From Melieria omissa (Eukaryota > Arthropoda > Insecta > Diptera > Ulidiidae), in NCBI GenBank assembly GCA_963971225.1, contig OZ020269.1, forward strand, positions 40,259,264-40,323,263: DNA of 64,000 bases, read 5' to 3'. The notes beneath the pieces were generated by a model. The model saw nothing but the letters and a program-made list of their open reading frames with translations. It did not search any database and was not told the DNA's origin. Positions 20,392 to 32,490 of the stretch are shown here, piece after piece; position 1 is the first letter of the stretch, and each line of letters opens with the position of its first letter. The position numbers were made by a program, and so were the translations under genes.

Positions 20392-21083
20392 CAATGACTA
20401 GATGACGCGAAAGTGAGAGGGGAACGCGGCAAACACGGTTGCTAATTTGGTCAATCTAGGCCCCAGAGTCGCAAATTCGGTCAAACTAGGCCCCAGAGTT
20501 GATTAGGGTTCGTACAGCAAATTCTCCATACAAAAGCCAGGGCAAGGGCTGCTGGTGCGTTCGAATTTTATTTGCAAATAAAATTATTGTTTTTTTTTCT
20601 TCCATTCTGTAGTACGTTCATAGGAAATTGATTGCAAGAAACCGTTGTTGCTGAAAAACGTCACAAGTATGTTGCAACGTGTTTTAATATGATTTTACTT
20701 CAGTTTTTTCTGACTGCCCTCAAAGCATTTACGTTTGAATTGCTTGAGTTGCACCTCTGCGTTTGAAAAGAGTTCAACTTGCCATCACTGTTTCTTGCTA
20801 CACTAGAAACGGCAAACTCAATGAGACATGAATTGAAGGAAAACGCAACCGAATATCTGCTGACTTAAGCGTATGAAATAATTTAGTTCTGCTTTTTGTT
20901 GGTACGGGTTACAATCAAAATTTCTTAGACCAGTAAAACAAGGTTGTTCGCAACGCTATATTTACAGCAAATAAGAAAAGTTATCACTTTAAGATGCAAG
21001 CAATTGACTTGTAACCGGTGCTGTGCGAATGCTTGGGTAAAAAAACCCGTACACTATCGGACGATTGGAAAAAGCAAAAAATG
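20392..21083. mobile_element. TIR element, CAATGAC family, copy 2 (right end missing)
   Basis: Nearly identical to 694-1383 over 690 bp; the last 49 bp with the right inverted repeat are replaced by unrelated sequence. The few differences from copy 1 suggest recent activity or recent duplication. Confidence 0.8.
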
Positions 21084-21399
21084 GATGAATGGCAAGGATG
21101 AAGACTATGCGGAAACCAACGAGCACCTCCCCTGAAAATGTTCAGCGCTACTGAGAATACGCTTCCAAAACGTGGCTCAGCATTTCCTTAGCTGCTCAGC
21201 AGATTTGGAGAAGTTACCACCAAGCAATATCAATAAATACATCAGAGCTTCCAATTAGCTTTCATCAACTGGTAGTGTATAGACGGGGTCCTTTCGCAAT
21301 GGGTCACAGTATTTTATCAATTTATTTATATATTGTTTTTATACTGCATGTTGTTAAACATTTTAATAAAAAAAATAGTGCTAATAAATACTTGATAGT

Positions 21400-21955
21400 A
21401 CCGGTTGTGCCGTGAAGTTCGTCGACAGCTTCTGCTACCTCTGCTGCACAATCAAGGCGGCCGACGGAGCGGAAGAAGATACCAACTGCAGACTGAGTAA
21501 AGCGAGGGCAGCGTTCGGACGGCTGCATTCAGTTTAGGCAAGCTCGCAAATCTCCAGACGCACGAAGCTACGAATATTCAACGCATATGTGAAGTCGACA
21601 TTGTTGTACGGAAACGAAATATGGCTAGTTTCCACAATTAGTAACGACGCGCTGTGGAAGATTACCAATGAGAAACCCATTCTGAGGCAAATAAAGCGCA
21701 GAAAATGGAAATGGATAGATCATATGCTAAAAACAAATCACCCGACAGCATCACGAGAACGGCACTGAACTGGAACACGCAAGGGAGTAGAAGTCGCGGT
21801 CGACCAAAAAACACCTGGAGAAGGTTAACCCTACATCAACTAACCGCTGTCAATACCACATGGGACGGCGCAAAAACAACAGCCCAGAATCGTGTACGAT
21901 GAAAGAGCCTTTTTGAGGACCTATGCTCCAGTGAGGAGTGAACAAGGAATAAAAA
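21400..21955 (+). pseudogene. RTE-like non-LTR retrotransposon, 3' end
   Basis: Broken frames include CYLCCTIKAADGAEEDTNCRL, TKLRIFNAYVKSTLLYGNEIW (the conserved post-RT region with LLYG.E.W) and, in other frames, the C-terminal basic region with RPKNTWRR and AQNRVR. It ends with AATAAAAAAAAG. Only the last ~180 codons are present, in three frames. The clade assignment is from the W..RRKW.W/H and WRR motifs. Confidence 0.6.
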
Positions 21956-24173
21956 AAAGTACCTATAATTTATATGCAACTAAGTATTCGAAATGATAGG
22001 ACCTACACTTTTAAGCCGATTCAAAACAGCGCTTCGGAAGCATTAGCCTTACATTAGCATTACAATCTTGTGCAACCGGTCTTGCATCGTTGCATTTGCC
22101 AATTGGTGAAGTATATTTTAAGTTATGCAGAACTTAAACGACTGAATTTGAATAAATATTTACTATACAAATGCAACACCACATTGCAAAACTGACACCT
22201 GTTAGGAAAATAAGCAAACTGTTAAAATTAAATTGTTAATGGAAAAAAAGAATTGAATGGACAAATCTAATAAAAAGTAAAGTGAGGGGGATATAAATGA
22301 AATCATCATAATAATCAAATCATGACAAAATCATTGATCATCTCCAAGAAGCTGTGGAAATAGAAGTAGGGAAAATGATCGGCCTCTTTTTAGCAGCCGG
22401 TTATAGGCGGCTGCATTGACAATAGCTGCTCTATTTTAGATTTCGCTTATTCAATACGCCTTTTATATATAATAGCAGGTAACAACAGCCCGCATATTCT
22501 AAAAAAAACTTATAGACAGAAGTGGTATTGACGCAACATGACAGCTGATTCGGTGGAAGGTAAGGCATCTTTAGGCTTCCTTCAAAAGCTCAGAATTTTG
22601 TGTGTTGCAGCAACTGTTTCAAGCTAAATCAAAAAGAACCGCTCACAATCGATTGCAAATGATTACTATTGCATAGATTTGCAATCTCAAATGGACAAGA
22701 TTGTGAATAGGGCTCTTTGCTCACACTCTTTGTCGTTTATAGTTGAGTGTGTAGAAAATTATCATTGCGGGTTACAGCAATACTACCTGTTTATGGATGC
22801 CGGAAAGCAGTAGACGGAACGAAAACGCATAAACATGAGAACATAAAATGAGACGCTGTGAGAGCAAAGGAGTAAAGAAATAAGAAGACGAAAATTATTG
22901 TAATGCTTTCGATCAGTTCCTTGTTAAAATCGACAGACAGTTCATTTGTCAAAAGTATTTTCAGCATGAAATAAACGTATATCTAAATAATGATGAGAAT
23001 TAAACATGTTATTTGCTGATTACACAGGGCAACAAATTTTTACTTTTTGTCATCAGGGAAAATTCCGAAAAAGTGACACGCCCATGGTTTGCAAAAACGG
23101 ACACTAAGTTTTAAAAACGATTTGCGGTTTCGAAATCAGCGGTCCCTAATTACCCTAGAACTGATGTCAGAACCAGAAAAGCCATTTTGTTGTTGACCAG
23201 TGTTATCTGTAGTGCATAAATTCAAATGGGAAATTAAGCAATAATTTTTTTAAATTTATTTATATTGAATACTAACTAGAAGACTAACAACCGATTTTAT
23301 ACACAGTGCCGGCAGCATAATCAAAGAACACATTTCACAAAAACGTAAACTTAAAAGTAATAAAAATAACAATGATAAGTAGTACGTATTTTAAAACTAA
23401 ACAAAAAACAACACAAACAAGTAAGTGACTTAAAATCATAGAGAAATAGTTAACAGAAACAGATAACAAACATTAAAGCCACTTTCATTCCTGTGCGAGC
23501 TCGCAGCGCTACCGCACCATGAATAAATAAATATTTGCGAGTTCATCGCTGTACCCCCGTGTTTTTTATTGTAAACATGAAGAAAACATCGAAAGCCCTT
23601 AGTCACAAATGTTAGTGTTAGACTTCAACCCACTAAATCTTCCCATTGTATTGATCAGAACTGTGTTCGTCCGTACCAGTTCAGTTTTCCATGGTGTTAC
23701 TTTCGTAGGCCCATCTGCACTCGGATAATTCTAAAAATGCGGAAACAAGCATCACACAAAATCAACTGACCGCTGTTGAGCAAGGGCAATATGTGCTATG
23801 TGCAAAGTCTTGTACATCATTAAACTCGCAATATGTACACATATTCTTCCTTTTTTTTCATTACATTTCCATTCCGAATTTTACTTACTCATCAAATAGA
23901 AATTATTGCTTCCGAATTACTGTCCAATGCCCATTGATTCAAAACGCTGGACAGCAATATTCGAAGCTAAATCTCTTTGCGATATACGCTTAGTATTTTC
24001 CTTCTACGCAACAGTTTAATGATCCGGGTACACACATATGTAAATAAGATCATGTAATCATAACGAAAATTGCGAAATATATTCTTTTCATCATTGCAAA
24101 AATCTACCAAATCTAATAGAAAAACACTAGACTGGCAATGCTATCCCCTCATGTAAGCAAAACCATGGTACAA
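21956..24173. other. Mostly unassigned AT-rich sequence
   Basis: No gene. 22740-22880 has a partial, diverged copy of repeat family G (the GTTTATGGATGC to GAGACGCTGTGAGAGC segment). The block 23024-23215 begins CAGGGCAACAAATTTTTAC and ends in a loosely inverse TTTTGTTGTTGACCAGTG, possibly a small TIR element. Confidence 0.35.
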
Positions 24174-24177
24174 TTAA

Positions 24178-24429
24178 CACGTTCGCGGACAGTAAAAATT
24201 TCAGTAAGCTAACTATTAGAACTATCTGAAATTTGATTACACATATATTGTTGCAGTTGTCAGATTATCGTATTTTAGCCGTTATACACATTGAATGATA
24301 TAGCATATTATTTACAAAAATTTTAATTTATTTAACATTTAATTAATAAAAGTTTAAAATGCTTTAAAATGCACGTCATTTTGCATCACTATGAAAATGA
24401 CTGCTATAGCATTCACGTCCGCGAACGTG
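24178..24429. mobile_element. piggyBac-type MITE (CACGTTCGCGGAC ends)
   Basis: 252 bp, ends CACGTTCGCGGAC on both strands, bounded by TTAA at 24174-24177 and 24430-24433. Non-coding. Confidence 0.8.
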
Positions 24430-24725
24430 TTAACAAGATGGTCACGAACCAGCTGACTTTTTTCTCGCCAGAGTTCGGTTGGTTGTCAAAATGTTTTGTT
24501 TGTGTTGTTCTTTCCGTCCGTAATATAAAACGGAAAAAAACAAATTTTGTGAGCTATGTTCTATTTGAATTATAAATTTTTAATATGAAATATAAAAACT
24601 TGCATACGCAACTAGCAAATTTTGAGTTTCAAAAATTAACTTTTTGGTACTCGTAGCACCCTGGCTATCTTCTTTTCGGTCATCAATTCAAACTTCAGCA
24701 CCACCACCCTGTTCAATGAGAACAT

Positions 24726-25378
24726 AGGTCTGTTTGGCAGAGAATAATTTGTACAAATTTGTACAAATTTTTACTGGATCCTGTTTGTTGACGCCAAATC
24801 TCCAGTAACGGGAGAGAAACTGAGAGCGTAAAGTGGCAGTTCATTTCGTGAGAACTTGCAAGTTTTTACTGGAGAAATTTTGTCCAGTAATTTTTTGCCA
24901 GTAAAAAGAAGAACAAGAAAAACATATGACTGGCTGCCATATGAAACATAAATTATGAAAACATTTGGAGGCAAATGGAAACAGCAAAGAAATTGTGCGT
25001 TCGCAAGTCTGCTGACCCACAACCGTCTTGCTCAGCTTTACCCGCTGAAGCTGAAAGGGAAGAATTGCAGATTGAACGCAACGAACTATTTGCATTAAAT
25101 GTCTGATTTAACTTAATTTTCCCTACCACTTCAAAACTCAAATGAAACTTTTAGATCAGCGGTTTCGTTCTTTAACCCTCCCGTTTCCACCCTTTTTACT
25201 GTGTATTGTGAGTGTGCCAAGTCCCAGTGGTGTAACCAAGAGTTAAAACTTGCAAACTCTTACAAATTGCTGTTTGTTTACTTTTGTGGATAGTTTGATT
25301 TTAGGGAGCGTACGCTGGCTTACTCTTTTGATATTTTTTACTGAATAATTTTTACTGGAAATCTGGCCAAACAGACCT
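24726..25378 (+). mobile_element. TIR family F, copy 1 (3-bp target duplication)
   Basis: 653 bp, ends AGGTCTGTTTGGC both ways, CAT on each side (24723-24725 and 25379-25381). The interior includes TTGTACAAATTTGTACAAAT and several TTTTTACTGG motifs in both directions. No ORF of note. A shorter inverted copy is at 33587-33967. Confidence 0.8.
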
Positions 25379-25785
25379 CATTTGACGATCACTGTCATTT
25401 CTCTTACCCCGCTCGCTTTTTTACACACTAGAACAAGAAGCAGACAAAATTTCCATACGAAAAATAAATAAATAAAAGAGGTAACCACTTCACCAACACT
25501 TTTACAAAATTTTAAGTTTAAACTAATACATGGACAAAACTTTCTTGGACCATTCCTTCAAGAGAAAAAGAGACGCTTGGACATTTTGCATAACCTTTAT
25601 GTTAGAATGAGATAAATAATAATTATCACAACAATGTGGCCAACCTTTCTTGTGTAAAAAATTTGCGTACTTTTGGGGAAAGTAAAGTACTATAATTAGC
25701 CCCGGAAACCACTAAAATTTTCCCGAAAAATTATAATTAACAGGATCCAAAATTTGGCAAGTTGGGGGCTTCTTCATAGCCAAGA

Positions 25786-25945
25786 TTACTCTTAGAGGTT
25801 TTACATTGCCTGCTGAGGACAGCCGCCGAAAGAAAAGTTGCTTTTTCTGTATTCGATGTTTAGCAGCAACGGGATTCGAATGCGAGGTCCGAATGTTGCG
25901 TGTAGGTTCACGGTCGCACACACTAACCTCTGAGCCACGGCGGTC
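25786..25945 (-). mobile_element. SINE-A copy 5 (diverged, 3' part only partly kept)
   Basis: On the minus strand: CCGCCGTGGCTCAGAGGTTA (A box), a B-box word near 25875 (ATTCGAATCCCG read on the minus strand), then the TTTCTTTCGGCGGCTGTCCT body block. The distal tail is missing. Old copy. Confidence 0.65.
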
Positions 25946-26560
25946 GCACACAATTTTACTTAAAAAAACATATTTTGGATTAAAAAATGTATTAAATCGC
26001 TTTAACATCACTCATTCCGGACATGTTATTCACAGTATATAATATTTTTTCCAACTACATTTTCCACGGGATATGCATCCACGAAGTACGTAATGCATTT
26101 TTAACTAATTTGTTTAGTCTTGAGTCGATTAACAAATCCAGATCCTGCCATTCTATAAGTCTGTTTGTCTAGTCTACTATTGTAGTGTGCAACATGAAAC
26201 CTTTAATTTTAATAAAAGATTTACCCTTTTTGCCCATAAGCTTGCAAAAATGCAACATTGCAGGAGAAATTCAGATAGATCATGAATTGGCAACACACGT
26301 ATGATCGAATGAAACAGCAATATGCAAATATTCAATTCAAAACGCGGGTGTTAGACTGAAACAGCACTATTCATATTAACAGGTGGTCGCCGCGCTTAAA
26401 TTTGCATAATTATTCGCAAAACGTGAAAGCAACATGAAAGTGAAAGACGCGAAGTGAGCACAAAATATAGAAATATCCAAACAAATAAGCCAGATAAGTA
26501 CCAATTTCAATATTTTATTGTTATTGTTATTATTATTAGGTACTGTATTATTATATTCAG
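25946..26560. other. Unassigned AT-rich sequence
   Basis: No supported gene or repeat. Confidence 0.3.
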
Positions 26561-26561
26561 C

Positions 26562-27073
26562 AATATGAATAGAAAAACCTTTAGCAATTGCATGAGCAAA
26601 GAAAAAAAGGCTTTTCTATGCAGTGCTGAAAAATATAGGAAGCTTAGTGAATTTTATGAAGCTGAGGAATGCACGCCAAATTCCTCTAATAGTAAATGTG
26701 GTAACAGGGACGAAGATGAATATTGTAATATTTTTCCTGTTTTAGATCGCATACATTTTAAAACTGAAAGGCGGATCGGAGGAACTAGACGGAGTGTTCC
26801 GCAAAATCTTTAGCGACGAGGTCCTGCTCCAGTATAACTGGGATGGGAGATGCGGTAAGCGGGCACTGCAGAAGCTTAAGCTAGTGGACGAAATTTTGTT
26901 TGGTAAGCATGACTTATACTAGTTTTTCAAATTCCTTTTTTATATATTTTTTCATATGTTTTAAAGGCGAATGGGCGGTCCGCGTTTGAAGGCGGAATGA
27001 AAAAATTTGTGGAGCGGTCGAGGAACAGACAGAAGCAAAAAGTTCAAGGCCATTCGGCCGTAATTTTGAAATA
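26562..27073 (+). pseudogene. DUF4806-like domain fragment with a probable intron
   Basis: From the ATG near 26564 an ORF (MNRKTFSNCMSKEKKAFL) leads to a second frame reading LKGGSEELDGVFRKIFSDEV and then LLQYNWDGRCGKRALQKLKL, which resembles the DUF4806 domain common in unnamed insect proteins and some transposons. A GTAAGC donor at 26903 and an AAAG acceptor at 26966 bound a 64-bp intron; exon 2 has a basic tail ending in TAA at 27073. The two exons do not join in frame with these junctions, and a frameshift lies near 26770, so it is probably decayed. The domain call is from memory. Confidence 0.45.
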
Positions 27074-27318
27074 AATTTAAATAATTTTACTGATTGACTG
27101 AACTGAATTTTTTGGTTTTTTTTATGATTTACTGAACTGATTTTTGTTGTGTTTTGTTTGTTTTTTTTAATAATTAAATATATATTTCCGGTGATTACTC
27201 AGTTACTATTGGGGCAGGTAAAACCGTTACCACATTAGGTATATTACCAGTTAAATAACCGGTACTGGTAACGAATGAGTGAGCGAGACAAATATCGAAT
27301 TAGCTTTTCTATAAGCTA
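27074..27318. other. AT-rich spacer
   Basis: No supported feature. Confidence 0.3.
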
Positions 27319-29021
27319 CAGTGAATCAAAAAAAGTTTACGAACACTTTAATTTCCTACTTAAAACCTTTAACAATTCTTTTCACTTTGTGCGCACCAAA
27401 ATTTTTTTCTGCGAATGGGTTAGATAAATATTCTGTTCATCGCTATATATGCTTTATTTCGCGCTATTGTTGATAAGGACGATGTGAGAGAAAACAAAGG
27501 GAAAACTGTACTGATAAAATGATCAAAAAAGTTTACGTACAACTTAGGCAATGTGCTTTGTTTTTGGCAATGTAATAGTAATTACTTTATAAATTCTACT
27601 TTTGTTGATTGCAAGTGGAAATACTATACTTGTAAGTATATCAATGTGCTTTTTGAGTTCATTGTCATATGAATTCAGTGTAATTTAGTTCAAAGTGAAA
27701 AAAAGTGAGTCGTTATGGGTCGCGGTATGGAAATTACATTGGAAATGAGGAAAATAATTTTGAAATTATATTTGGAAAATAAATCTTTTCGCGAAATTGG
27801 TAAAACAATTGGAAAATCGCATTCTAGTGTACAAACAGTAATCAATTCGTACATAAAAAACTGTGATTTACACACAAAGCTACGATCAGGCAGCTGATCA
27901 GGCAGGCCAAAAGTGTTAACGCCACGAAAAGAACGGAATATCGTCTCTGCTGTGAAGGAAAATGCAAAAATATCTGCAGTGAAATTGACCCAAAACATGG
28001 GTAATGCGACTCAGAAAAACATAAAGCCTCAAACAATAAGGAATACCTTGTATAAGGCTGTGTATCATGGACGAGTTGCTCGCCGTAAACCGTTCATATC
28101 GAAAGTAAACAAGAAGAAGCGGTTAGAGTTTGCTAAAAAGCACGTAGAAAAGCCGGACACGTTTCGGGAAAATGTTGTATTCAGCGATGAGTCAAAATTT
28201 AATGTATTTGGGTCGGATGGTACAGGAAAAGTGTGGAGAAAAGTCAACGAAGAGCTTAAGGATAACAATTTAATACCTACAGTTAAGCATGGCTTTGGAA
28301 ATGTAATGATTTGGGGGAGTATGGCTGCATCTGGAGTTGAAGAATTAGTTTTTATAACTGATACTATGAACAAGCAGACATATTTCAACATTTTAAAAAA
28401 TAATTTGCTTCCAAGTGTGAACAAACTGGGTCTAAGCCGCAAAAGCTTCTGCTTTCAGCAAGATAACGACCCGAAACAAACGTCGTTTCTTGTCCAAGAA
28501 TGGTTCATATATCATTGCAAGCAACTTTATACACCTCCACAGTCACCGGATATCAACCCAATTGAACACATATGGGACCTTTTAGAAAAACGAATCCGGA
28601 AGCACAATATTACTTCCAAGGAAACCCTTGCAGCTGCATTAACGGCTGAGTGGGCCAAAATAACGGAAAGCGATACCAAAGTATTAGTTAAAAGTAAGGG
28701 TCGTCGCCTGGAAGCAATCATTGTAGCCAAATGAGGGCCAACAAAATACTGAACCCATAGTAAACGTCTTTTTTCCTGTTGTGAACTTGAAGATCTCATC
28801 GATGTACGTAAACTTTTTTGATATGAATATCTTCCATTTTTTTGTTTTGGCTTTTCCACAATAATTTTTTGTAAAATGTAATAATTTTGAGTTGTACGTG
28901 TTAATAAATGTTCACTGTTTAAAATAATCCGAAGATGTTTAAAATTTTCAATCATTTTGGAACAATTAACAAGGCTTTAATGCTGGAGTATTCGATGTAC
29001 GTAAACTTTTTTGATTCACTG
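27319..29021 (+). mobile_element. Tc1-like transposon with IR/DR ends
   Basis: 1703 bp, outer ends CAGTGAATCAAAAAAAGTTT and the inverse, TA on each side (27317-27318, 29022-29023). A second copy of the binding word (ATCAAAAAAGTTTACGTAC) occurs inside each end, at about 27522 and 28803, giving the long inverted repeat with internal direct repeats (IR/DR) seen in Paris, Minos and Sleeping Beauty-type elements. Confidence 0.85.
27715..28734 (+). pseudogene. Tc1-like transposase (DDE), one premature stop
   Basis: 340 codons from ATG at 27715 (MGRGMEITLEMRKIILKLYL) to the stop at 28734. Paired HTH domain in residues 1-110, GRPK linker, catalytic Asp in VVFSDESKFN, second Asp in FQQDNDPKQTS, Glu in SPDINPIEHIWDLL with the Tc1 spacing of about 34. 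The only obvious fault is a TGA at 27896 just before GRPK, in the usual spot of the AT-hook-like linker. The rest of the frame is open, so this copy decayed recently. Confidence 0.85.
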
Positions 29022-29094
29022 TATATGAGTGGAAACGAGATGAAAGCTCACACGTACATAAGACTTTCAGTTACTTTTTTCCCACCGCTCTTAA

Positions 29095-29615
29095 CCCTTT
29101 CCTTCCCATGGTAGCCATATGGCTACCAAATTCAAATTTGGAATTTCGATGTATAATTTTAGATTTTTCCCCCTTCTATGAATTGTATCGCCTAAAAGAA
29201 ACATTGTTCTGAGCTTTTTCAGCAAAATATGTAGTTTGTTTTTATGGGAACATTGAAAATTGTTAACATTTGTGCAACGGTTCCCGCTCGACAGGGCAGC
29301 AGAATTACATGGCAAAAATGTAATATTGCTCTATGTTTAACAAAGGACACCAAATAACTCTAAAATTCTAACAAATAACTCTGAAAACTTGTAAATAAAG
29401 GGTCATTTTGTTTTCATATAAAATATGTTTTAAGTTTGCTTCATAAAAGCCCAGTGTAGTCTAGTGTAGTATGGCTACCTCCTCCTCGCACCTCCTACTG
29501 GAAAGTCGTAAACATGTTAAATATGATTCAAAATACTTTTAAATAGTTCTCGCGTTTCAAATAACCAACTTCCAATTTGTTTCTATGGCTATTTCATAAT
29601 TTGGGAAGGAAAGGG
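29095..29615. mobile_element. piggyBac-type MITE (CCCTTTCCTTCCCA ends)
   Basis: 521 bp, left end CCCTTTCCTTCCCA and right end its inverse TGGGAAGGAAAGGG (one mismatch), TTAA at 29091-29094 and 29616-29619. Contains GTAGCCATATGGCTACC, a perfect palindrome, near the left end. Non-coding. Confidence 0.8.
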
Positions 29616-29668
29616 TTAAGAAACTATATAGGGGAGGTAACTGAAAGCGCAGTGAATTCAAACGGTTA

Positions 29669-30360
29669 TATATAGTGATGGAAAAAAATTCATTGATCGA
29701 TTAATGAATCATATGATTAATTGAAACAGAGCGATTATTAATTGCAATTAATCGAAAGAAATGGAAAATAATCGAATGATTTTTTTAATATTTTAACTTA
29801 ACCGTGTAATTTTTACCAATTGCCTTACAAAAACAATAACAATGAATTAATTAATGAAAGTAAGTACATATCAAAGGAAAAAATATATATTTGTAAGAGT
29901 TGTAGAGTTTAGAAATAATAGTTTTGACAGGCGCGAGATCGTGAACCTGTTTCTTTTTTCAGTGGCAGTTGCATCTGCCTTAGAAAAGAGGCGCTCTGCT
30001 GGTACCGAAGTTCATAAAAGATAACAGTACCGACGAGTTATTATATACAGCTTAGGGTACACCGTTCGCATTTCTTCCCAGGCATTGATGACGTTACGCT
30101 TCAGTTTCAAAACGGGAGCATTAAAACAAAAAAGCTAAGCTCGTCCCAAATTTGGGTTAGATTGTTGTCTCTCTTGTGAAGTTTGGAAACCAGCGACTTG
30201 TGGTGGGCCCATAAATCAAATTCAACATCGCATCAAAAAGTCCGTCTCAAGCTTTTATTTTGCGCGAAAAAATTTAGTAATACTTTTTTCGATTAATTTA
30301 GCATCTAATCGATTAATGTTTCGATTAATCGAAACCCATTTTTCGATACAACTAAATCGT
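29669..30360. mobile_element. hAT-like element remnant rich in CGATTAAT
   Basis: Starts TAGTGATGGAAAAAAAT, the form of many hAT ends, and carries clusters of CGATTAAT/ATTAATCG near 29695-29775 and 30290-30335. The matching right end is not evident, so the right side is truncated or decayed. Non-coding. Confidence 0.5.
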
Positions 30361-30839
30361 GAATTGAAAATGATGAAGGTGCATAACTAGTTTGACCGCC
30401 TGAAAAAGGAGATTCTTGTGAATTTTGAATTTTGTGAAGTATTGCATCGAATGTTTTAAAATTTTGCAGATATATTTATGCATAAATAATGAATACAAAG
30501 TAATTTTTTCACATGAAAATATTCGATTTTCAGCAAGTTATCCACCATCTCCTGAGTCTTAAAAAAAAAAACCTTCTCCCACTGCTGCAGTGATTGTAGC
30601 CTTCGCAGTGCCTGAAATCAAAAAAACCAAAAATTTTACTTAACTAGGTTATATTTCCTATACAATGACCCTCGGTTGTAAAAAAAAAAGAAAATGCAAC
30701 AAAATGGCGGTTTTTTTAAAAAAAATTAAAATGTTGCTGAAAAATCTGATGGTTTCTGGCCTGGCATAATTATACTTTTCATCCTATCATTAAACTGGAG
30801 GGTCATTGTATGGAAAAACAAATACACAATAAGCTAAAA

Positions 30840-31085
30840 AAAGACCCAAGTCGATCGGATGATTTGTTATCAAGTTACAGCTGCAGCAAATTTGAAAAAT
30901 GTAGTTTTGAGACAAACGCGTTTAAAGTTTTAAAACCGTGTTAACGCGTAGTGAACGAGACGGATTTGAGGCTCTGTATCTCAGAGACTTTTACGAATTC
31001 GACAAAATCCGTTCGTATACTTTTTCTATCATAGTTATACTATACAAATATGAAATAAAACAAAAAACGAAATTTTCGAAACGAA
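30840..31085 (-). repeat. Fragment of the E1-type TTAA MITE
   Basis: On the minus strand this matches 6620-6785: ATAACTATRATAGAAAAA, GTATACGAACGGATTTTGTC and CAGAGCCTCAAATCCGTCTC. No TTAA ends, so only a fragment. Confidence 0.65.
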
Positions 31086-31185
31086 GTGATCGCTTTGCCA
31101 AAACAGCCACAATTTTAATGAAGACGAGAAAGCCAAGCCAAAGCGAATTTATAAAGGCCGCATAAGGGCACCAACAAAATTGCAA

Positions 31186-32085
31186 TTTTTTTTTTTTAAT
31201 GCGAAGCATTGCGTTGGTTCAGGAAGGATATAAAGGTTAGGAGATAGGGTTATGAGTGAAGTGGTTATGGACTCTTGCCTTGAACCCATCGGGATCATAA
31301 GTGCTGGGGAAAATATCCGCAGGGAGACCATTCCACATCCGCTGTACGGGCCAGAAACGAACTTTCTCTGTAGTGCGCTGGAACATCGTTTCGACGTGGA
31401 ATGCCCGGGGGAATACCCGGAGTGATGGCATCAAGCTGCTCATCTCCACTGAGCAATTACCGAAAAAGTATCGGTAAAATAATACGACACGTTTCGACGA
31501 TGTTCCAAGGAGTCAATAGAGCTGTATGCCCTACTGTCCCCTATAAGTTTAATCGCACGGTTTTGCACCCGATCGAGGAGCTCCAAATAGGTTTTTGAAG
31601 CCCCCGCCCAGAGGTCCGAGTTAAACTCCATTTTAGGTCGTATATAGGTAGGTCGGTAAATAATGCGGAGATCAGACGGAGTGAAATATTTTTTGCACCG
31701 CTGCTTGGCTGCTTGGCACTTGGCTGCTTCTTTCGACACGCCAAAAATATGATCGTTCCAACGAAGATCGTTCTTAATGGACATGCCCAGAACATCAAGA
31801 GCTGCCGATTCCGCAATACCCACACCACCCATTAGCAGGGCTGTGTTGGGATGTGGGGAGAATCGTTTGTGTGATAACAGGCAACATTGGGTCTTGCGGG
31901 GGTTAAAATCGACTCTGTTCGCTTGACCCCACTTTGAGATTGTTTGTAGGTCGCTATTTAGTGTGTCATTATGCGGCGCCGTTCTCTCTCAATCTCCACA
32001 GGGCTGGGACGCTTTGTGAAGGAGTATGAATGACAAATGGTGCTGTCATCCGCAAACAGGTAGAGTTTATTCTGTTGTTGGGTTT
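31186..32085 (-). pseudogene. Non-LTR retrotransposon copy 2, 3' part of reverse transcriptase
   Basis: Inverted, about 0.9 kb, colinear with 17745-18690: FADDST region, then DVLGMSIKNDLRWNDHIF, IYRPTYIRPKMEFNSDLWAG and RMWNGLPADIFPSTYD, ending in a T-run (poly(A)) at 31187-31198. Several frames, including a duplicated word near 31715 and a small deletion near 31405. Same family as copy 1. Confidence 0.8.
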
Positions 32086-32215
32086 ATGCACTTGATTGTC
32101 AAAATCAGCCAATCAAAATCGAGTCATCGGCAACCAACCAACCAAAAACAACCATTTTGGCAATCTAGACCTTTTCCAACATTAAAACAAAAATCAGCTT
32201 GAATCAGCTGGTTTG
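32086..32215 (-). repeat. Repeat block K, copy 2
   Basis: Inverse of 16515-16665 with high similarity. See copy 1. Confidence 0.5.
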
Positions 32216-32490
32216 CTGCCGAAAACAACATTGTGAGTTTTTGTCGAAATGATACCCCGAACACATAGTTAGACGACTGCAAAGACACGCCTGCATCCGT
32301 CAAAATATAGAATCAGAATAGAATCGTATGGGAAAGCTTATTTTGACAACAGCACGACATGATGAACACAGATATCGCTGTCGCCCAAACCAAAGCAATT
32401 GGTACCACTGCATGGATTGGCAATATCGATTGCTTGTTTGCATACTTTGCTTAGCTGCTCCATGAGCCAAATGCGTAGGGGAATTCTTTG

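Noticed and set aside
29669..30360. A complete hAT element
   Set aside because: Only the left end and the subterminal words are visible; no right end or 8-bp duplication found.
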